Assembly (NCBI GenBank): GCA_029258405.1
Contig: JARHYY010000092.1
Location: 1-15,492 of the forward strand
Length of the DNA stretch: 15,492 nucleotides
Source of the DNA: Helicobacteraceae bacterium
Lineage (GTDB): Bacteria > Campylobacterota > Campylobacteria > Campylobacterales > Helicobacteraceae
Reading direction: 5' to 3'
Below, piece after piece: positions 6,655 to 14,407 of this stretch. The translations under genes and the position numbers were made by a program. Numbering within the stretch: the first letter of the stretch is position 1; each line of letters begins with the position of its first letter. The notes under the pieces are model-generated. The model had not been told where the DNA came from. It saw only the letters and a list, made by a program, of their open reading frames with translations, and did not search any database.

Positions 6655-7209
6655 ATGTTTCATGCAACAACCATATTAGCATATAAGGGTGCAAACTGTT
6701 CAGTTATTGGTGGAGATGGGCAAGTGAGTGCTGGCAATTGTATCATGAAAGGCAATGCTACTAAAATCCGTACACTTTATAATGGAAAAATCTTAAGCGG
6801 GTTTGCAGGGAGTACTGCTGATGCATTTACGCTTTTTGATATGTTTGAGCGAATACTAGAGAATCGCAAGGGCGATTTAATGAAATCAGTCATTGATTTT
6901 GCAAAAGAATGGAGAAAAGACAAATTTTTAAGACGACTAGAAGCTATGATGATTGTGCTCAATCGTTCGCATTTATTTATTTTAAGTGGTACCGGAGATG
7001 TTATAGAACCAGAGGATGGTGTAATTGCTGCAATAGGAAGTGGAGGAAACTATGCTATTTCAGCAGCAAGGGCATTATATAGACATAATAAAGAAATAGA
7101 TGAAGAAACTCTTGTGCGAGAATCTTTGCAAATTGCTGGAGAAATCTGCATTTATACTAATACTAATATTAAAATTTTAAAATTAGAGCAAAGCGAGGAA
7201 AAACCGTGA
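6655..7209 (+). CDS. hslV: ATP-dependent protease subunit HslV (ClpQ)
   Basis: HslV is the peptidase of the HslUV two-ring protease, a proteasome-type threonine hydrolase. The 184 residues include GGDGQVSAGN, the GFAGSTADAFTLF segment, LRRLEAMM, IAAIGSGGNYA and the C-terminal EICIYTNTNI, all typical. In most HslV the nucleophile Thr follows Met directly. Here the conserved TTI begins at residue 5, after MFHA, and no nearer start codon exists, so either a four-residue propeptide is removed or another residue acts at the N-terminus. The ATG at 6655 lies 3 nt after rplI with AAGGGG eight bases upstream. The stop overlaps the hslU start. Confidence 0.97.
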   Translation: MFHATTILAYKGANCSVIGGDGQVSAGNCIMKGNATKIRTLYNGKILSGFAGSTADAFTLFDMFERILENRKGDLMKSVIDFAKEWRKDKFLRRLEAMMIVLNRSHLFILSGTGDVIEPEDGVIAAIGSGGNYAISAARALYRHNKEIDEETLVRESLQIAGEICIYTNTNIKILKLEQSEEKP

Positions 7210-8540
7210 AAGAAGAAATGACTCCAAGGGAGATTGTTAGTTATCTTGATGAATATATTATTGGACAAAAAGAAGCAAAGAAACGAGTAGCCATAGCATT
7301 AAGAAATCGCTATAGGCGAAAAAAGCTAAGCAAAGAATTACAAGATGAAGTTGTGCCTAAAAATATCCTTATGATAGGTTCAACAGGTGTAGGTAAAACA
7401 GAAATTGCAAGAAGAATGGCAAAAATACTAGGTTTGCCTTTTATTAAGGTGGAGGCAAGTAAATATACAGAAGTTGGTTTTGTGGGCAGAGATGTAGAAT
7501 CTATGGTGAGAGATCTTACTAATGCATCAATTATGCTTGTTAAAGAAGAACAAAAAGAAAAAAATCAAGATGCTATCCATAACTATGTCATTAATAAAAT
7601 CACACAAAAACTCTTGCCCCCTTTGCCCAAAGGAACAACACATTCTAAGCAAGATGAGTACAACCTTTCATATGAAAAAATGAAAAAAAAAGTTATCGAT
7701 GGCAGTGTAGATCATCTTAAAATTGAAATAGAAATACCCAAAAAAAGCATCGAATTTCAAGAGGGTAATTTACCGCCAGAAATAATAAGAATCCAAGAAT
7801 CACTTACAAAAGTCTTTATTAGTAACAATAAAGATACACCAAAAAAAGAAGTAACTGTTGCAGAAGCAAAAGAATTGCTCAAGATAGAAGCCAGTGAAGA
7901 ATTGCTTGATATGGATTCTATTCGTATAGAAGGATTAAAAAGGGCTGAAGATGATGGTATAATTTTCATTGATGAAATTGATAAAATTGCTGTTTCTCAA
8001 GGAAATTCAAGCCGACAAGATCCAAGCAAAGAAGGCGTACAAAGAGATTTGCTCCCCATTGTTGAGGGTAGCAGCGTAAGCACAAAATATGGACAAATTA
8101 AAACAGATCATATATTATTCATTGCTGCTGGTGCTTTTCATTTAAGCAAGCCTAGTGATCTTATCCCAGAACTTCAAGGGCGTTTTCCTTTGCGGGTAGA
8201 GCTCGATTCGTTAGATGAGGAAACATTATACCAAATACTAACACAGCCCAAAAACTCTTTGCTCAAACAATATATTGCCTTGATGAAAACAGAAGATGTT
8301 GAAATTATTTTTGATGATTCAGCCATAAGGGCATTAGCAAAACTTTCACAAAGAGCAAATGAAAAAACAGAGGACATAGGAGCAAGAAGATTGCATACTG
8401 TTCTTGAAAAAGTGCTTGAAGATATAAGCTTTGAAGCAGATAACTATAAAGGGCAGCAAGTTCATATTACTGAAATGATTGTCCATAATGCTCTTGATAC
8501 ATTGGTAGAAAATACAGATGTGGCACGCTATATTTTATAA
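7206..8540 (+). CDS. hslU: HslU (ClpY) AAA+ unfoldase of the HslUV protease
   Basis: HslU is the hexameric ATPase that unfolds substrates and threads them into HslV. It has 444 residues. Walker A is GSTGVGKT (58-65). The pore loop is GFVG (91-94), where E. coli has GYVG, a conservative aromatic swap. The substrate-gating I domain spans about 110-240. Walker B is GIIFIDEID (251-259), the arginine-finger segment GRFP is at 325-328, and sensor 2 is GARRLH (392-397). The C-terminal ARYIL tail is the kind that docks into HslV and opens it. Translation starts at a GTG that overlaps the hslV stop by 4 nt, with GAGG seven bases upstream, so the two subunits are coupled. Confidence 0.97.
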   Translation: MKEEMTPREIVSYLDEYIIGQKEAKKRVAIALRNRYRRKKLSKELQDEVVPKNILMIGSTGVGKTEIARRMAKILGLPFIKVEASKYTEVGFVGRDVESMVRDLTNASIMLVKEEQKEKNQDAIHNYVINKITQKLLPPLPKGTTHSKQDEYNLSYEKMKKKVIDGSVDHLKIEIEIPKKSIEFQEGNLPPEIIRIQESLTKVFISNNKDTPKKEVTVAEAKELLKIEASEELLDMDSIRIEGLKRAEDDGIIFIDEIDKIAVSQGNSSRQDPSKEGVQRDLLPIVEGSSVSTKYGQIKTDHILFIAAGAFHLSKPSDLIPELQGRFPLRVELDSLDEETLYQILTQPKNSLLKQYIALMKTEDVEIIFDDSAIRALAKLSQRANEKTEDIGARRLHTVLEKVLEDISFEADNYKGQQVHITEMIVHNALDTLVENTDVARYIL

Positions 8541-8566
8541 TAGTATCATTGGGAAACAATAAAGAA

Positions 8567-9454
8567 ATGACAATTTCTCAAGCAGGTTTTGTAGCAATAG
8601 TTGGGCGACCTAACGCGGGCAAAAGCACGCTTTTAAACGCTCTATCGCAAGAGCATCTTGCCATGGTTTCACGCAAGGCAAATGCAACGAGAAAGCGGCT
8701 TAATAGCATTGTTCTTTACCAAAATGCACAAATCATATTCGTGGATACACCCGGTATTCATTATCAAGAAAAATTATTAAATCAATTTATGCTTAAAGAA
8801 GCACTTAAGGCAATGGGAGATTGTGATTTATTGTTATTTTTAGCACCAATAACAGATAATGTTAATCTGTATCAAGATTTTTTGAAACTTTCAGAAGGCA
8901 AAAAACATATCTTATTGCTTACTAAAATAGATACCATACCATCAAAACACCTTCTTGAGTATATATCACGATACATGCCTTATCAAAATTGCTACCAAGC
9001 ACTTATCCCTATTACTTCTAAACAAAAAAATTATAATGTTATTTTTGAGGAGATTATAAAACATATCCCCAAATCACCCGCTCTTTTTGATGAAGAAATC
9101 ATTACTACAGAACATACAAGAACATTATATAAAGAAATGATAAGAGAAGCTCTTTTTGAATTTACAAGCGATGAAGTACCATATCAAAGCGATGTTCTTA
9201 TAAACCAATTTAGCGAAAAAATACAAATAGACATTATCAAAGCAACTATCATTACCCATACAGAGAGCCAAAAAGCACTTATTATAGGAAAAAATGGAAG
9301 CAATATTAAGAAAATCAGCACGAAAAGTCGTTTGATGATAGAGCAGTTTGGACAAAAAAAAGTTTTTTTAGAAATCTTTGTGAAGACCTCTAAAGGCTGG
9401 AGCAACAAAAAAGAAAAGCTTAAACAATTTGGATACAATATTGATGAATACTAA
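8567..9454 (+). CDS. era: GTPase Era, 16S rRNA-binding ribosome assembly factor
   Basis: Era binds the 3' end of 16S rRNA and checks 30S maturation. The 295 residues show G1 GRPNAGKS (13-20), a G2 region around T41, G3 DTPGIH (60-65), G4 TKID (119-122) and a G5 of ITSKQ where SAK is more usual. The C-terminal KH domain carries the RNA-binding GxxG loop in IIGKNGSNIKKI (239-250). The ATG at 8567 is chosen because the protein then begins MTISQAGFVAIVG, as in relatives. A TTG at 8549 would add six residues, but it has no ribosome binding site and less family support. Neither start has a clear Shine-Dalgarno. The gap after hslU is 26 nt. Confidence 0.95.
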   Translation: MTISQAGFVAIVGRPNAGKSTLLNALSQEHLAMVSRKANATRKRLNSIVLYQNAQIIFVDTPGIHYQEKLLNQFMLKEALKAMGDCDLLLFLAPITDNVNLYQDFLKLSEGKKHILLLTKIDTIPSKHLLEYISRYMPYQNCYQALIPITSKQKNYNVIFEEIIKHIPKSPALFDEEIITTEHTRTLYKEMIREALFEFTSDEVPYQSDVLINQFSEKIQIDIIKATIITHTESQKALIIGKNGSNIKKISTKSRLMIEQFGQKKVFLEIFVKTSKGWSNKKEKLKQFGYNIDEY

Positions 9455-9463
9455 GGAGAATTA

Positions 9464-10438
9464 ATGCGAAAATTATTGCTCGTATCTTTCTTGATAGCAC
9501 AGCAAGGTTATGCTGCCTCGTTTGACTATGTGAAAGCTTACAGACAAGGAGGTATGCAAGCTATCGAAAAGCAAATACAACAAGAGCTCATAAGCCATGA
9601 ATATTGGCTTGAATCTCTTAAAGATACTGATGTAAGATTAGGCTATTATGAAAGTGTAGAATTTGTATTTGTAGCAAATAAACAAAATTCTACATTAAAA
9701 TTATTTGAAAATAAAGATAATAAGCTCCAAGAAACCTTTAGTTTAAATTCCCTTATGGGTTTAAAACCGGGTGATAAGATGGTTGAAGGAGACCTAAAGA
9801 CACCCATAGGATCTTATGATCTCACAGCTAAGCTTACGAAACTCGATCAATTTTATGGACCTCTTGCTTATGTAACTTCTTATCCCAATACCTATGATAA
9901 AGTTCAAGAAAAAACAGGGTATGGAATATGGATCCATGGACTTCCGCTAAATGGTGACAGAGAAATAAATACAAGGGGTTGCATAGCCATAGATAATAAT
10001 ATCTTAAGTGATATAGATAAGCTTATTAATCATAAAAAAACAATATTGATTACAGCTGATGGCACACCTCCAGAAATAACAAAAAGCCAAATTGCTACTC
10101 TCTTGACATCTCTATTTGTATGGAGAAAAGCATGGGAAGAAAACAATCTTCAAAATTACATAAACTTTTATGACAAAGATAATTTTAAACGATTTGATAG
10201 AATGGACTTTAATGATTTTATAGATTATAAAAAGCGTATTTTTTCTAAAAATGAAAAGAAGATAATTATATTTAGTGATATTAATATCTCTCCATATCCT
10301 AATGAAAAGGGTGAATTGCTTTTTAAGATTTCGTTTCATGAGCAGTATCGTGCATCAGGAGGTTATCGCTTTGAAGGCAATAAAGAACTTTATGTAAAAC
10401 TTTATGATGAAAATATGAAAATTCTTGCAGAAAAGTAA
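9464..10438 (+). CDS. csd6: Csd6/Pgp2-like periplasmic LD-carboxypeptidase (YkuD fold)
   Basis: This is probably the peptidoglycan LD-carboxypeptidase that trims tetrapeptides to tripeptides and sets helical cell shape in Helicobacter (Csd6) and Campylobacter (Pgp2). The 324 residues start with a signal peptide cleaved near A17 or A18. The YkuD domain, about 63-200, has the catalytic IHG (His158) and NTRGCIAI (Arg171, Cys173), matching the H...[ST]-x-G-C signature. Residues about 205-324 look like the C-terminal NTF2-like domain of Csd6, a region linked to substrate or partner binding. TAAGGAG precedes the ATG, and the gene starts 9 nt after era. The era-csd6 order is as in H. pylori HP0517-HP0518 (from memory). 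A broader L,D-transpeptidase role cannot be excluded. Confidence 0.9.
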   Translation: MRKLLLVSFLIAQQGYAASFDYVKAYRQGGMQAIEKQIQQELISHEYWLESLKDTDVRLGYYESVEFVFVANKQNSTLKLFENKDNKLQETFSLNSLMGLKPGDKMVEGDLKTPIGSYDLTAKLTKLDQFYGPLAYVTSYPNTYDKVQEKTGYGIWIHGLPLNGDREINTRGCIAIDNNILSDIDKLINHKKTILITADGTPPEITKSQIATLLTSLFVWRKAWEENNLQNYINFYDKDNFKRFDRMDFNDFIDYKKRIFSKNEKKIIIFSDINISPYPNEKGELLFKISFHEQYRASGGYRFEGNKELYVKLYDENMKILAEK

Positions 10439-10447
10439 GAAGTAAAG

Positions 10448-10465
10448 AATATTTGTAAAAATATT
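10448..10465 (+). other. Perfect AT hairpin abutting the marC start codon
   Basis: AATATTT (10448-10454) and AAATATT (10459-10465) form a 7-bp stem with a 4-nt loop that ends exactly before the ATG at 10466. No Shine-Dalgarno is visible for this gene, so the structure could affect initiation. An all-A/T stem is weak and may be incidental. Confidence 0.3.
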
Positions 10466-11095
10466 ATGTTTATTATTGAATCAAATTTATACGCCATCAT
10501 TCTTGCTACAATAACGATTCTTGCTGTACTTAATCCATTTGGTAATCTGCCACAGTTTATATCTATGACTGATGGTTTAGAAGCATCTATACGAAAAAAA
10601 CTATTCCGCAATATCGTCTTTACTGCTTTTTGTATTGTTTTAATTTTTCTTTTCTCTGGTCCTTTTATAATGACTTATATATTCAATGTAACCCTTGATG
10701 ATGTAAAGGTTGCTGGAGGGCTGATATTGATTGTGATGGGCTTAAGAAATCTACTTTTTTCATCAACCATACAAGATTATTCTCAATATCAAAAAATGAG
10801 TTTTGAGGATTTATTTAAACATAGCATTATCCCTATGTCATTCCCTATGCTTGTTGGTCCGGGAACGCTTGCTGCAGTCATTGTTATCTCTGAAGAAAAA
10901 AATATGTTTATTGCTGTTGGTGCTGTCATTACTGCTTTTATATTTATTTTTATACTTTTTCACTATGCAGCTACTATTGAAAAAATCCTTGGAAAACTTG
11001 TTTTATATGTCTTTTCTCGAATTGCATTGGTTTTTATTGTTGCCATTGGCATTAAAATGCTTATACTAGGGCTAAAGAGCATACTTATTTTATAA
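10466..11095 (+). CDS. MarC-family (UPF0056) inner membrane protein
   Basis: This is a 209-residue integral inner membrane protein with about six helices (roughly 6-24, 46-75, 81-98, 122-142, 150-168 and 184-205). It carries both family signatures: NPFGNLPQF (23-31) at the end of the first helix and PMLVGPGT (127-134) in the fourth. Some members are described as amino-acid transporters. The old link to multiple antibiotic resistance in E. coli was not upheld, so substrate is unknown. The gene begins 27 nt after csd6 without a clear ribosome binding site and behind a small hairpin. It ends 17 nt before the helicase, apparently as part of the same transcript. Confidence 0.9.
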   Translation: MFIIESNLYAIILATITILAVLNPFGNLPQFISMTDGLEASIRKKLFRNIVFTAFCIVLIFLFSGPFIMTYIFNVTLDDVKVAGGLILIVMGLRNLLFSSTIQDYSQYQKMSFEDLFKHSIIPMSFPMLVGPGTLAAVIVISEEKNMFIAVGAVITAFIFIFILFHYAATIEKILGKLVLYVFSRIALVFIVAIGIKMLILGLKSILIL

Positions 11096-11112
11096 AACAT
11101 CAAAGGAGCAAT

Positions 11113-12558
11113 ATGGTACTCAATGAAGAACAAAAAGAAGTTATAGAAATTTCAAAAAACATGAAAAAGGGAGAAATACTTAAAATTCAATCTCCAGCTG
11201 GATCTGGAAAAACCTTTATATTACTTGAAATTGCTCGACAAAATCCAAACTCCTCATTTCTCTATCTTGCTTTCAATCGTTCCATTATTCAAGAAATATC
11301 ACATAAAACCACACCAAACACCACCATAAAAACAACTCATAGTCTTGCTTATCAACACATTGTCAAAACGCATTATAGAGGAATAACTGTAAGAGGGGAA
11401 TATAAGGCATTAGAGATTAAACAACTTTTAAAAGAAAAAAGGAGAAGTTATGAACAGCTCTCACTCGTTAAACAAATATTTGAAGATTATTGTCATAGCG
11501 ATGAAAAAAGTATTGATATACAAAATAGTGCCGAACATCAAGATGCATTTGAATTATATCAGATGATGAAGAAAGGCGTAATCCCTATTACCCATTCATT
11601 CTACCTTAAAGAATACCAACTTTTACCTGCAAAAGAAAAAAAACTTGACATGTATGATTTCATCTTGCTTGATGAAGCTCAAGATACTAATAGAGTAACC
11701 CTTGATATATTTCTCAATAGCCCTAATAAAAAAATACTTGTTGGCGATGAGCATCAAAGTATTTATGGTTTTCGAGGTGCTTTTAATGCCATGAGCAATT
11801 TTAGGGCTGATTATGAAGTATATCTTACCTATTGTTTTCGTACGCCCCAAGAATATCTCAATAAAGCTACTTTTTTCATTAATACTTTCAAGAAAAATAT
11901 TAAAAAGGTAGCCATTACTGAATATCGTTCCTATTTTTCAGAAGCTCAAGAAAGCACTTCAGCTATTATCACAAGAACGAATGCTAAAATATTTGAAACT
12001 ATTGCTAACAATACATGTAACAATGTTAGACCTTTTAAAGACCCAAGAGAAACTTTTGCATTAATATTGAACTTAAAAAGCCTATATGATAACAAAAAAC
12101 ATGAGATTGTATCCCCCCATTTACAATATCTTAAAAAATTTTATTCACTTGAAGATGTTGAACAATATGCTTCCACAACAAAAGATAGCGAGCTTATCTT
12201 TTCTATTCATCTTGTTCAAAAATATAATGATTCTATACCAGCCATATACAAAAAAGCTATACAGCTCTATCAAAGTCCTCAAAAAATTCAACTGCTTAAT
12301 GCACATACTGCTAAAGGGTTAGAATTTGATAAGGTTACTTTAACAGATGATTTCTCTGATATCCAACAACAAAATAAAGAAATGCCAAAACAAGCGTCAC
12401 TTATGGATATTCAAAAATTTTATGAAGAAATAAATCTTTATTATGTCGCTATCACTCGCACTAAACAAATATTAATTGATAAAACTTTTAATGATGTATT
12501 TTATAGAGAATCTCTTGAGAATCACTGCCTTTTAAAAACAAAGTCCAAGAAAAGCTAA
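11113..12558 (+). CDS. Compact UvrD/FBH1-like superfamily 1 DNA helicase
   Basis: This 481-residue SF1A helicase is likely a 3'-5' DNA translocase acting in repair or recombination. Motif I is SPAGSGKT (27-34), Ia TTHSLAY (74-80), II LLDEAQDT (185-192) and III LVGDEHQSIYGFRGA (209-223). A motif IV Arg lies near YCFRTP (240-245), V is NAHTAKGLEFD (396-406) and VI LYYVAITRTK (442-451). At under 500 residues it is much shorter than UvrD or Rep (about 700), so most of the 1B/2B insertions are missing. This resembles the small bacterial relatives of eukaryotic FBH1. AAAGGAG precedes the ATG and the gap from marC is 17 nt. It is the last gene of the block. A partner protein is not apparent. Confidence 0.9.
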   Translation: MVLNEEQKEVIEISKNMKKGEILKIQSPAGSGKTFILLEIARQNPNSSFLYLAFNRSIIQEISHKTTPNTTIKTTHSLAYQHIVKTHYRGITVRGEYKALEIKQLLKEKRRSYEQLSLVKQIFEDYCHSDEKSIDIQNSAEHQDAFELYQMMKKGVIPITHSFYLKEYQLLPAKEKKLDMYDFILLDEAQDTNRVTLDIFLNSPNKKILVGDEHQSIYGFRGAFNAMSNFRADYEVYLTYCFRTPQEYLNKATFFINTFKKNIKKVAITEYRSYFSEAQESTSAIITRTNAKIFETIANNTCNNVRPFKDPRETFALILNLKSLYDNKKHEIVSPHLQYLKKFYSLEDVEQYASTTKDSELIFSIHLVQKYNDSIPAIYKKAIQLYQSPQKIQLLNAHTAKGLEFDKVTLTDDFSDIQQQNKEMPKQASLMDIQKFYEEINLYYVAITRTKQILIDKTFNDVFYRESLENHCLLKTKSKKS

Positions 12559-12568
12559 ATTTATAGGC

Positions 12569-12664
12569 TCATTGAAATGCTCTTAAAGTTATATAGTTGA
12601 GTGCTTCAAATTTTTGCGATGCCCTTTTTTCAAGCTTTTGTTCCCCTTTAAAATTTGTGTTCAT
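12569..12664 (-). CDS. Small minus-strand ORF or C-terminal gene remnant (31 codons)
   Basis: ATG at 12664-12662 to TGA at 12571-12569 reads MNTNFKGEQKLEKRAS... and ends LNYITLRAFQ. The composition is protein-like and would form an amphipathic helix. The frame stays open about 11 codons further upstream. No ribosome binding site is evident. It runs convergent to the helicase and stops 11 nt past its stop codon. It may be a small protein or the last part of a lost gene. Confidence 0.2.
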   Translation of the reverse strand: MNTNFKGEQKLEKRASQKFEALNYITLRAFQ

Positions 12665-12798
12665 ATTTATTGTTGTATTTTTTAGTACCTTTATATGAGG
12701 CTATTGTTACTGCATTGTTAATAATATTATTAGAGATTTGTTTGTAGCCGTTGGTGGATAATGATGTTTTTAAGTTTCATGGTGATATTATTGCAACA

Positions 12799-12804
12799 TA
12801 TAAT
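12799..12804 (+). promoter_or_regulatory. Possible -10 element for the DUF3298 lipoprotein gene
   Basis: TATAAT at 12799-12804 is a perfect -10 oriented towards the lipoprotein gene, with a leader of about 100 nt. No matching -35 is visible. The small stem with T-run at 12863-12882 would lie inside this leader. Confidence 0.25.
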
Positions 12805-12862
12805 TTGCTATGCTTTGTGAAGTTTATATCTATTTAATTGAATAGTTCCTAAGTAATTTCAT

Positions 12863-12882
12863 CTCTTAATAAGAGTTTTTTT
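12863..12882 (+). terminator. Weak intrinsic terminator or attenuator candidate
   Basis: CTCTT (12863-12867) pairs with AAGAG (12871-12875) across a 3-nt loop, followed by seven T. It has terminator form but only a 5-bp stem. It could end the rho-to-helicase transcript or attenuate the following lipoprotein gene, whose ATG lies about 34 nt downstream. Confidence 0.35.
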
Positions 12883-12915
12883 GCTTAGCATTGATAAAGT
12901 AGCTTGGAGAATAAT

Positions 12916-14118
12916 ATGAAAAATACGAGAAAAAGTAATTTATTTATGCTTATATGTTTTTGTTTTATAGTCTTTGGTTTTGTAGCATGCAATGATAATA
13001 AAAATGATTCTAATAAAGAGGTTGAAAACAAGCAACAAAATGTGCTCAAGGATAATAACGAATGTGATAAGGTAGATGGTGTAAATATTGCATCTAAGGT
13101 TTTGAATAAGCAAGAGCTTAATGATTTGCTTGGGATAATTAAGGATGAAAGTAAATTTTATGCTTTAAAAGGCATGTTTGACAATAAAGAGAGCAGGGCA
13201 TATTTTGTTTATGATGATGCTGAAGGGTTTTATTATAACATCACATTGCTAGATTTTAGTGATAGCGATAGATACAAATTATTAGATACCGCTACAACAA
13301 AGATTGGTTTTGAAGATGGTTTATTAGTTATTGAAGGTGTTTTTGATGAACAATTAGATTCTAATGATGAGGATAAGATACGGCAAAAAGAATTTAAATT
13401 TAAGCAAGATAAGAATTCTAAGTTAAATGAATTATCTCTTATAAAAAATTCATTTAACACAAAAAAAGATGGAGATAACAACACAATAGAATATGCAAGC
13501 ACGATAACAAAAGTATTTATTCCGCAATGTAATAATCTCTCAAAAGATATATATAACAAGCTAAACAATAGTCTATCTATGGGGATGATGAATAAAAATG
13601 ATTTAAGTGATAAAATTATGACAGAAATACAACATCAATATGAATCAAAAAAAGACGAATGGAATTCAAATTGGGAAAATAGAGAGGATATTTATGTGTA
13701 TTTTGTAGATTCTCGTATGCTTGAATTTGTGCGGATTGATTATGAGTATGCAGGTGGAGCTCATGGTTCTTATACGAAAAGTATGGTAGCATACAACCTT
13801 GATAGTGGGGAAGAATTGCCAAATGATATAAATAGTATTTTTGATGCATCAAAAAGTGATGAATTATTATATGTAATAAATAATAGACTTAAAGAAGAGC
13901 CATACAAAAGCAAAGTATTTGAAGAATCGCTCCCTATAAATACATTGCCAAAAACATTTTTTATAGATGCTGATTTTATTACTTTTGTATGGCAAATATA
14001 TGATATCGCTCCTTATTCTAGTGGAACGATAGAAATACCTATAAATCTCAATGAACTTAAAGAATTTGTAAAATTAGATTCACCATATAAGCATCTCTTT
14101 GACAATGAGGTTTATTAA
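12916..14118 (+). CDS. DUF3298 (RsiV-like) lipoprotein
   Basis: This 400-residue envelope lipoprotein has a signal peptide with lipobox GFVAC; the lipidated Cys is residue 25. An Asn/Lys/Asp-rich linker runs to about residue 55. Residues 60-185 form a beta-rich domain with many Asp. The C-terminal part (about 195-395) has the DUF3298 hallmarks YEYAGGAHGSYT (276-287), NLDSGEEL and WQIYDIAPYSSGTIEIPI (359-376). In Bacillus this domain occurs in RsiV, an anti-sigma factor that senses lysozyme, but there it sits outside a membrane helix and a cytoplasmic anti-sigma segment. Here there is only a lipid anchor and no sigma factor gene alongside. The ATG at 12916 has GGAG six bases upstream; a TTG at 12904 is rejected. 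It is apparently monocistronic. Confidence 0.85.
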   Translation: MKNTRKSNLFMLICFCFIVFGFVACNDNKNDSNKEVENKQQNVLKDNNECDKVDGVNIASKVLNKQELNDLLGIIKDESKFYALKGMFDNKESRAYFVYDDAEGFYYNITLLDFSDSDRYKLLDTATTKIGFEDGLLVIEGVFDEQLDSNDEDKIRQKEFKFKQDKNSKLNELSLIKNSFNTKKDGDNNTIEYASTITKVFIPQCNNLSKDIYNKLNNSLSMGMMNKNDLSDKIMTEIQHQYESKKDEWNSNWENREDIYVYFVDSRMLEFVRIDYEYAGGAHGSYTKSMVAYNLDSGEELPNDINSIFDASKSDELLYVINNRLKEEPYKSKVFEESLPINTLPKTFFIDADFITFVWQIYDIAPYSSGTIEIPINLNELKEFVKLDSPYKHLFDNEVY

Positions 14119-14407
14119 TATCATACACTGAATCAAAAGATAATTTATAAATATTATAAATAAATATAAATTTTTACCAAACTCTAAAGCAAGAAAACTC
14201 TCGCCTCTTAACTGGGGGATGAATTGCTTAGTGTCAATTAAGCGGTATATTGCCTAATAAAATTTCAAAATGAAAATATTTTAGTTAAATATTGAGTTAT
14301 ATTTTCTATAATATTGCCATGAAAGTAGAACATGATACAAATTATCATTTAGTATCAAGACATAAAAGATAATCGCAAAACATATCACTAAAAAGATTGA
14401 AGTTCAA
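14119..14407. other. Left flank of an IS200/IS605-type remnant
   Basis: After the lipoprotein stop, an AT-only hairpin (14144-14160: TTTATAA, 3-nt loop, TTATAAA) could weakly terminate transcription. GCTTA (14226-14230) and TAAGC (14239-14243) form a short stem with an 8-nt loop, like the subterminal hairpins of IS200/IS605 left ends. From 14319 to 14372 the reading MKVEHDTNYHLVSRHKR and a stop recalls the N-terminus of TnpA transposases, which carry a Y-H-L/I-V...K-Y-R motif. If so, nearly all of tnpA, including its HUH motif and catalytic Tyr, has been deleted. The exact element end cannot be placed. Confidence 0.35.

Larger units (their letters stand above)
12559..12915. other. Gene-poor spacer between helicase and lipoprotein genes
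   Basis: About 350 nt hold no convincing gene. A plus-strand frame near 12655-12830 reads like two hydrophobic pieces (LVPLYEAIVTALLIILLEICL, then a stop, then VDNDVFKFHGDIIATYNLL), perhaps a decayed membrane protein. On the minus strand there is a 31-codon ORF at 12664-12569. A TATAAT at 12799-12804 and a small stem with a T-run at 12863-12882 are listed separately. No RNA gene was recognised. Confidence 0.4.

Noticed and set aside
8549..8566. TTG start for era at 8549
   Set aside because: It has no ribosome binding site, and the added six residues are not shared with relatives; the ATG at 8567 gives the expected N-terminus.
12904..12915. TTG start for the DUF3298 lipoprotein
   Set aside because: This TTG overlaps the GGAG that serves the ATG at 12916, and the signal peptide fits the later start.
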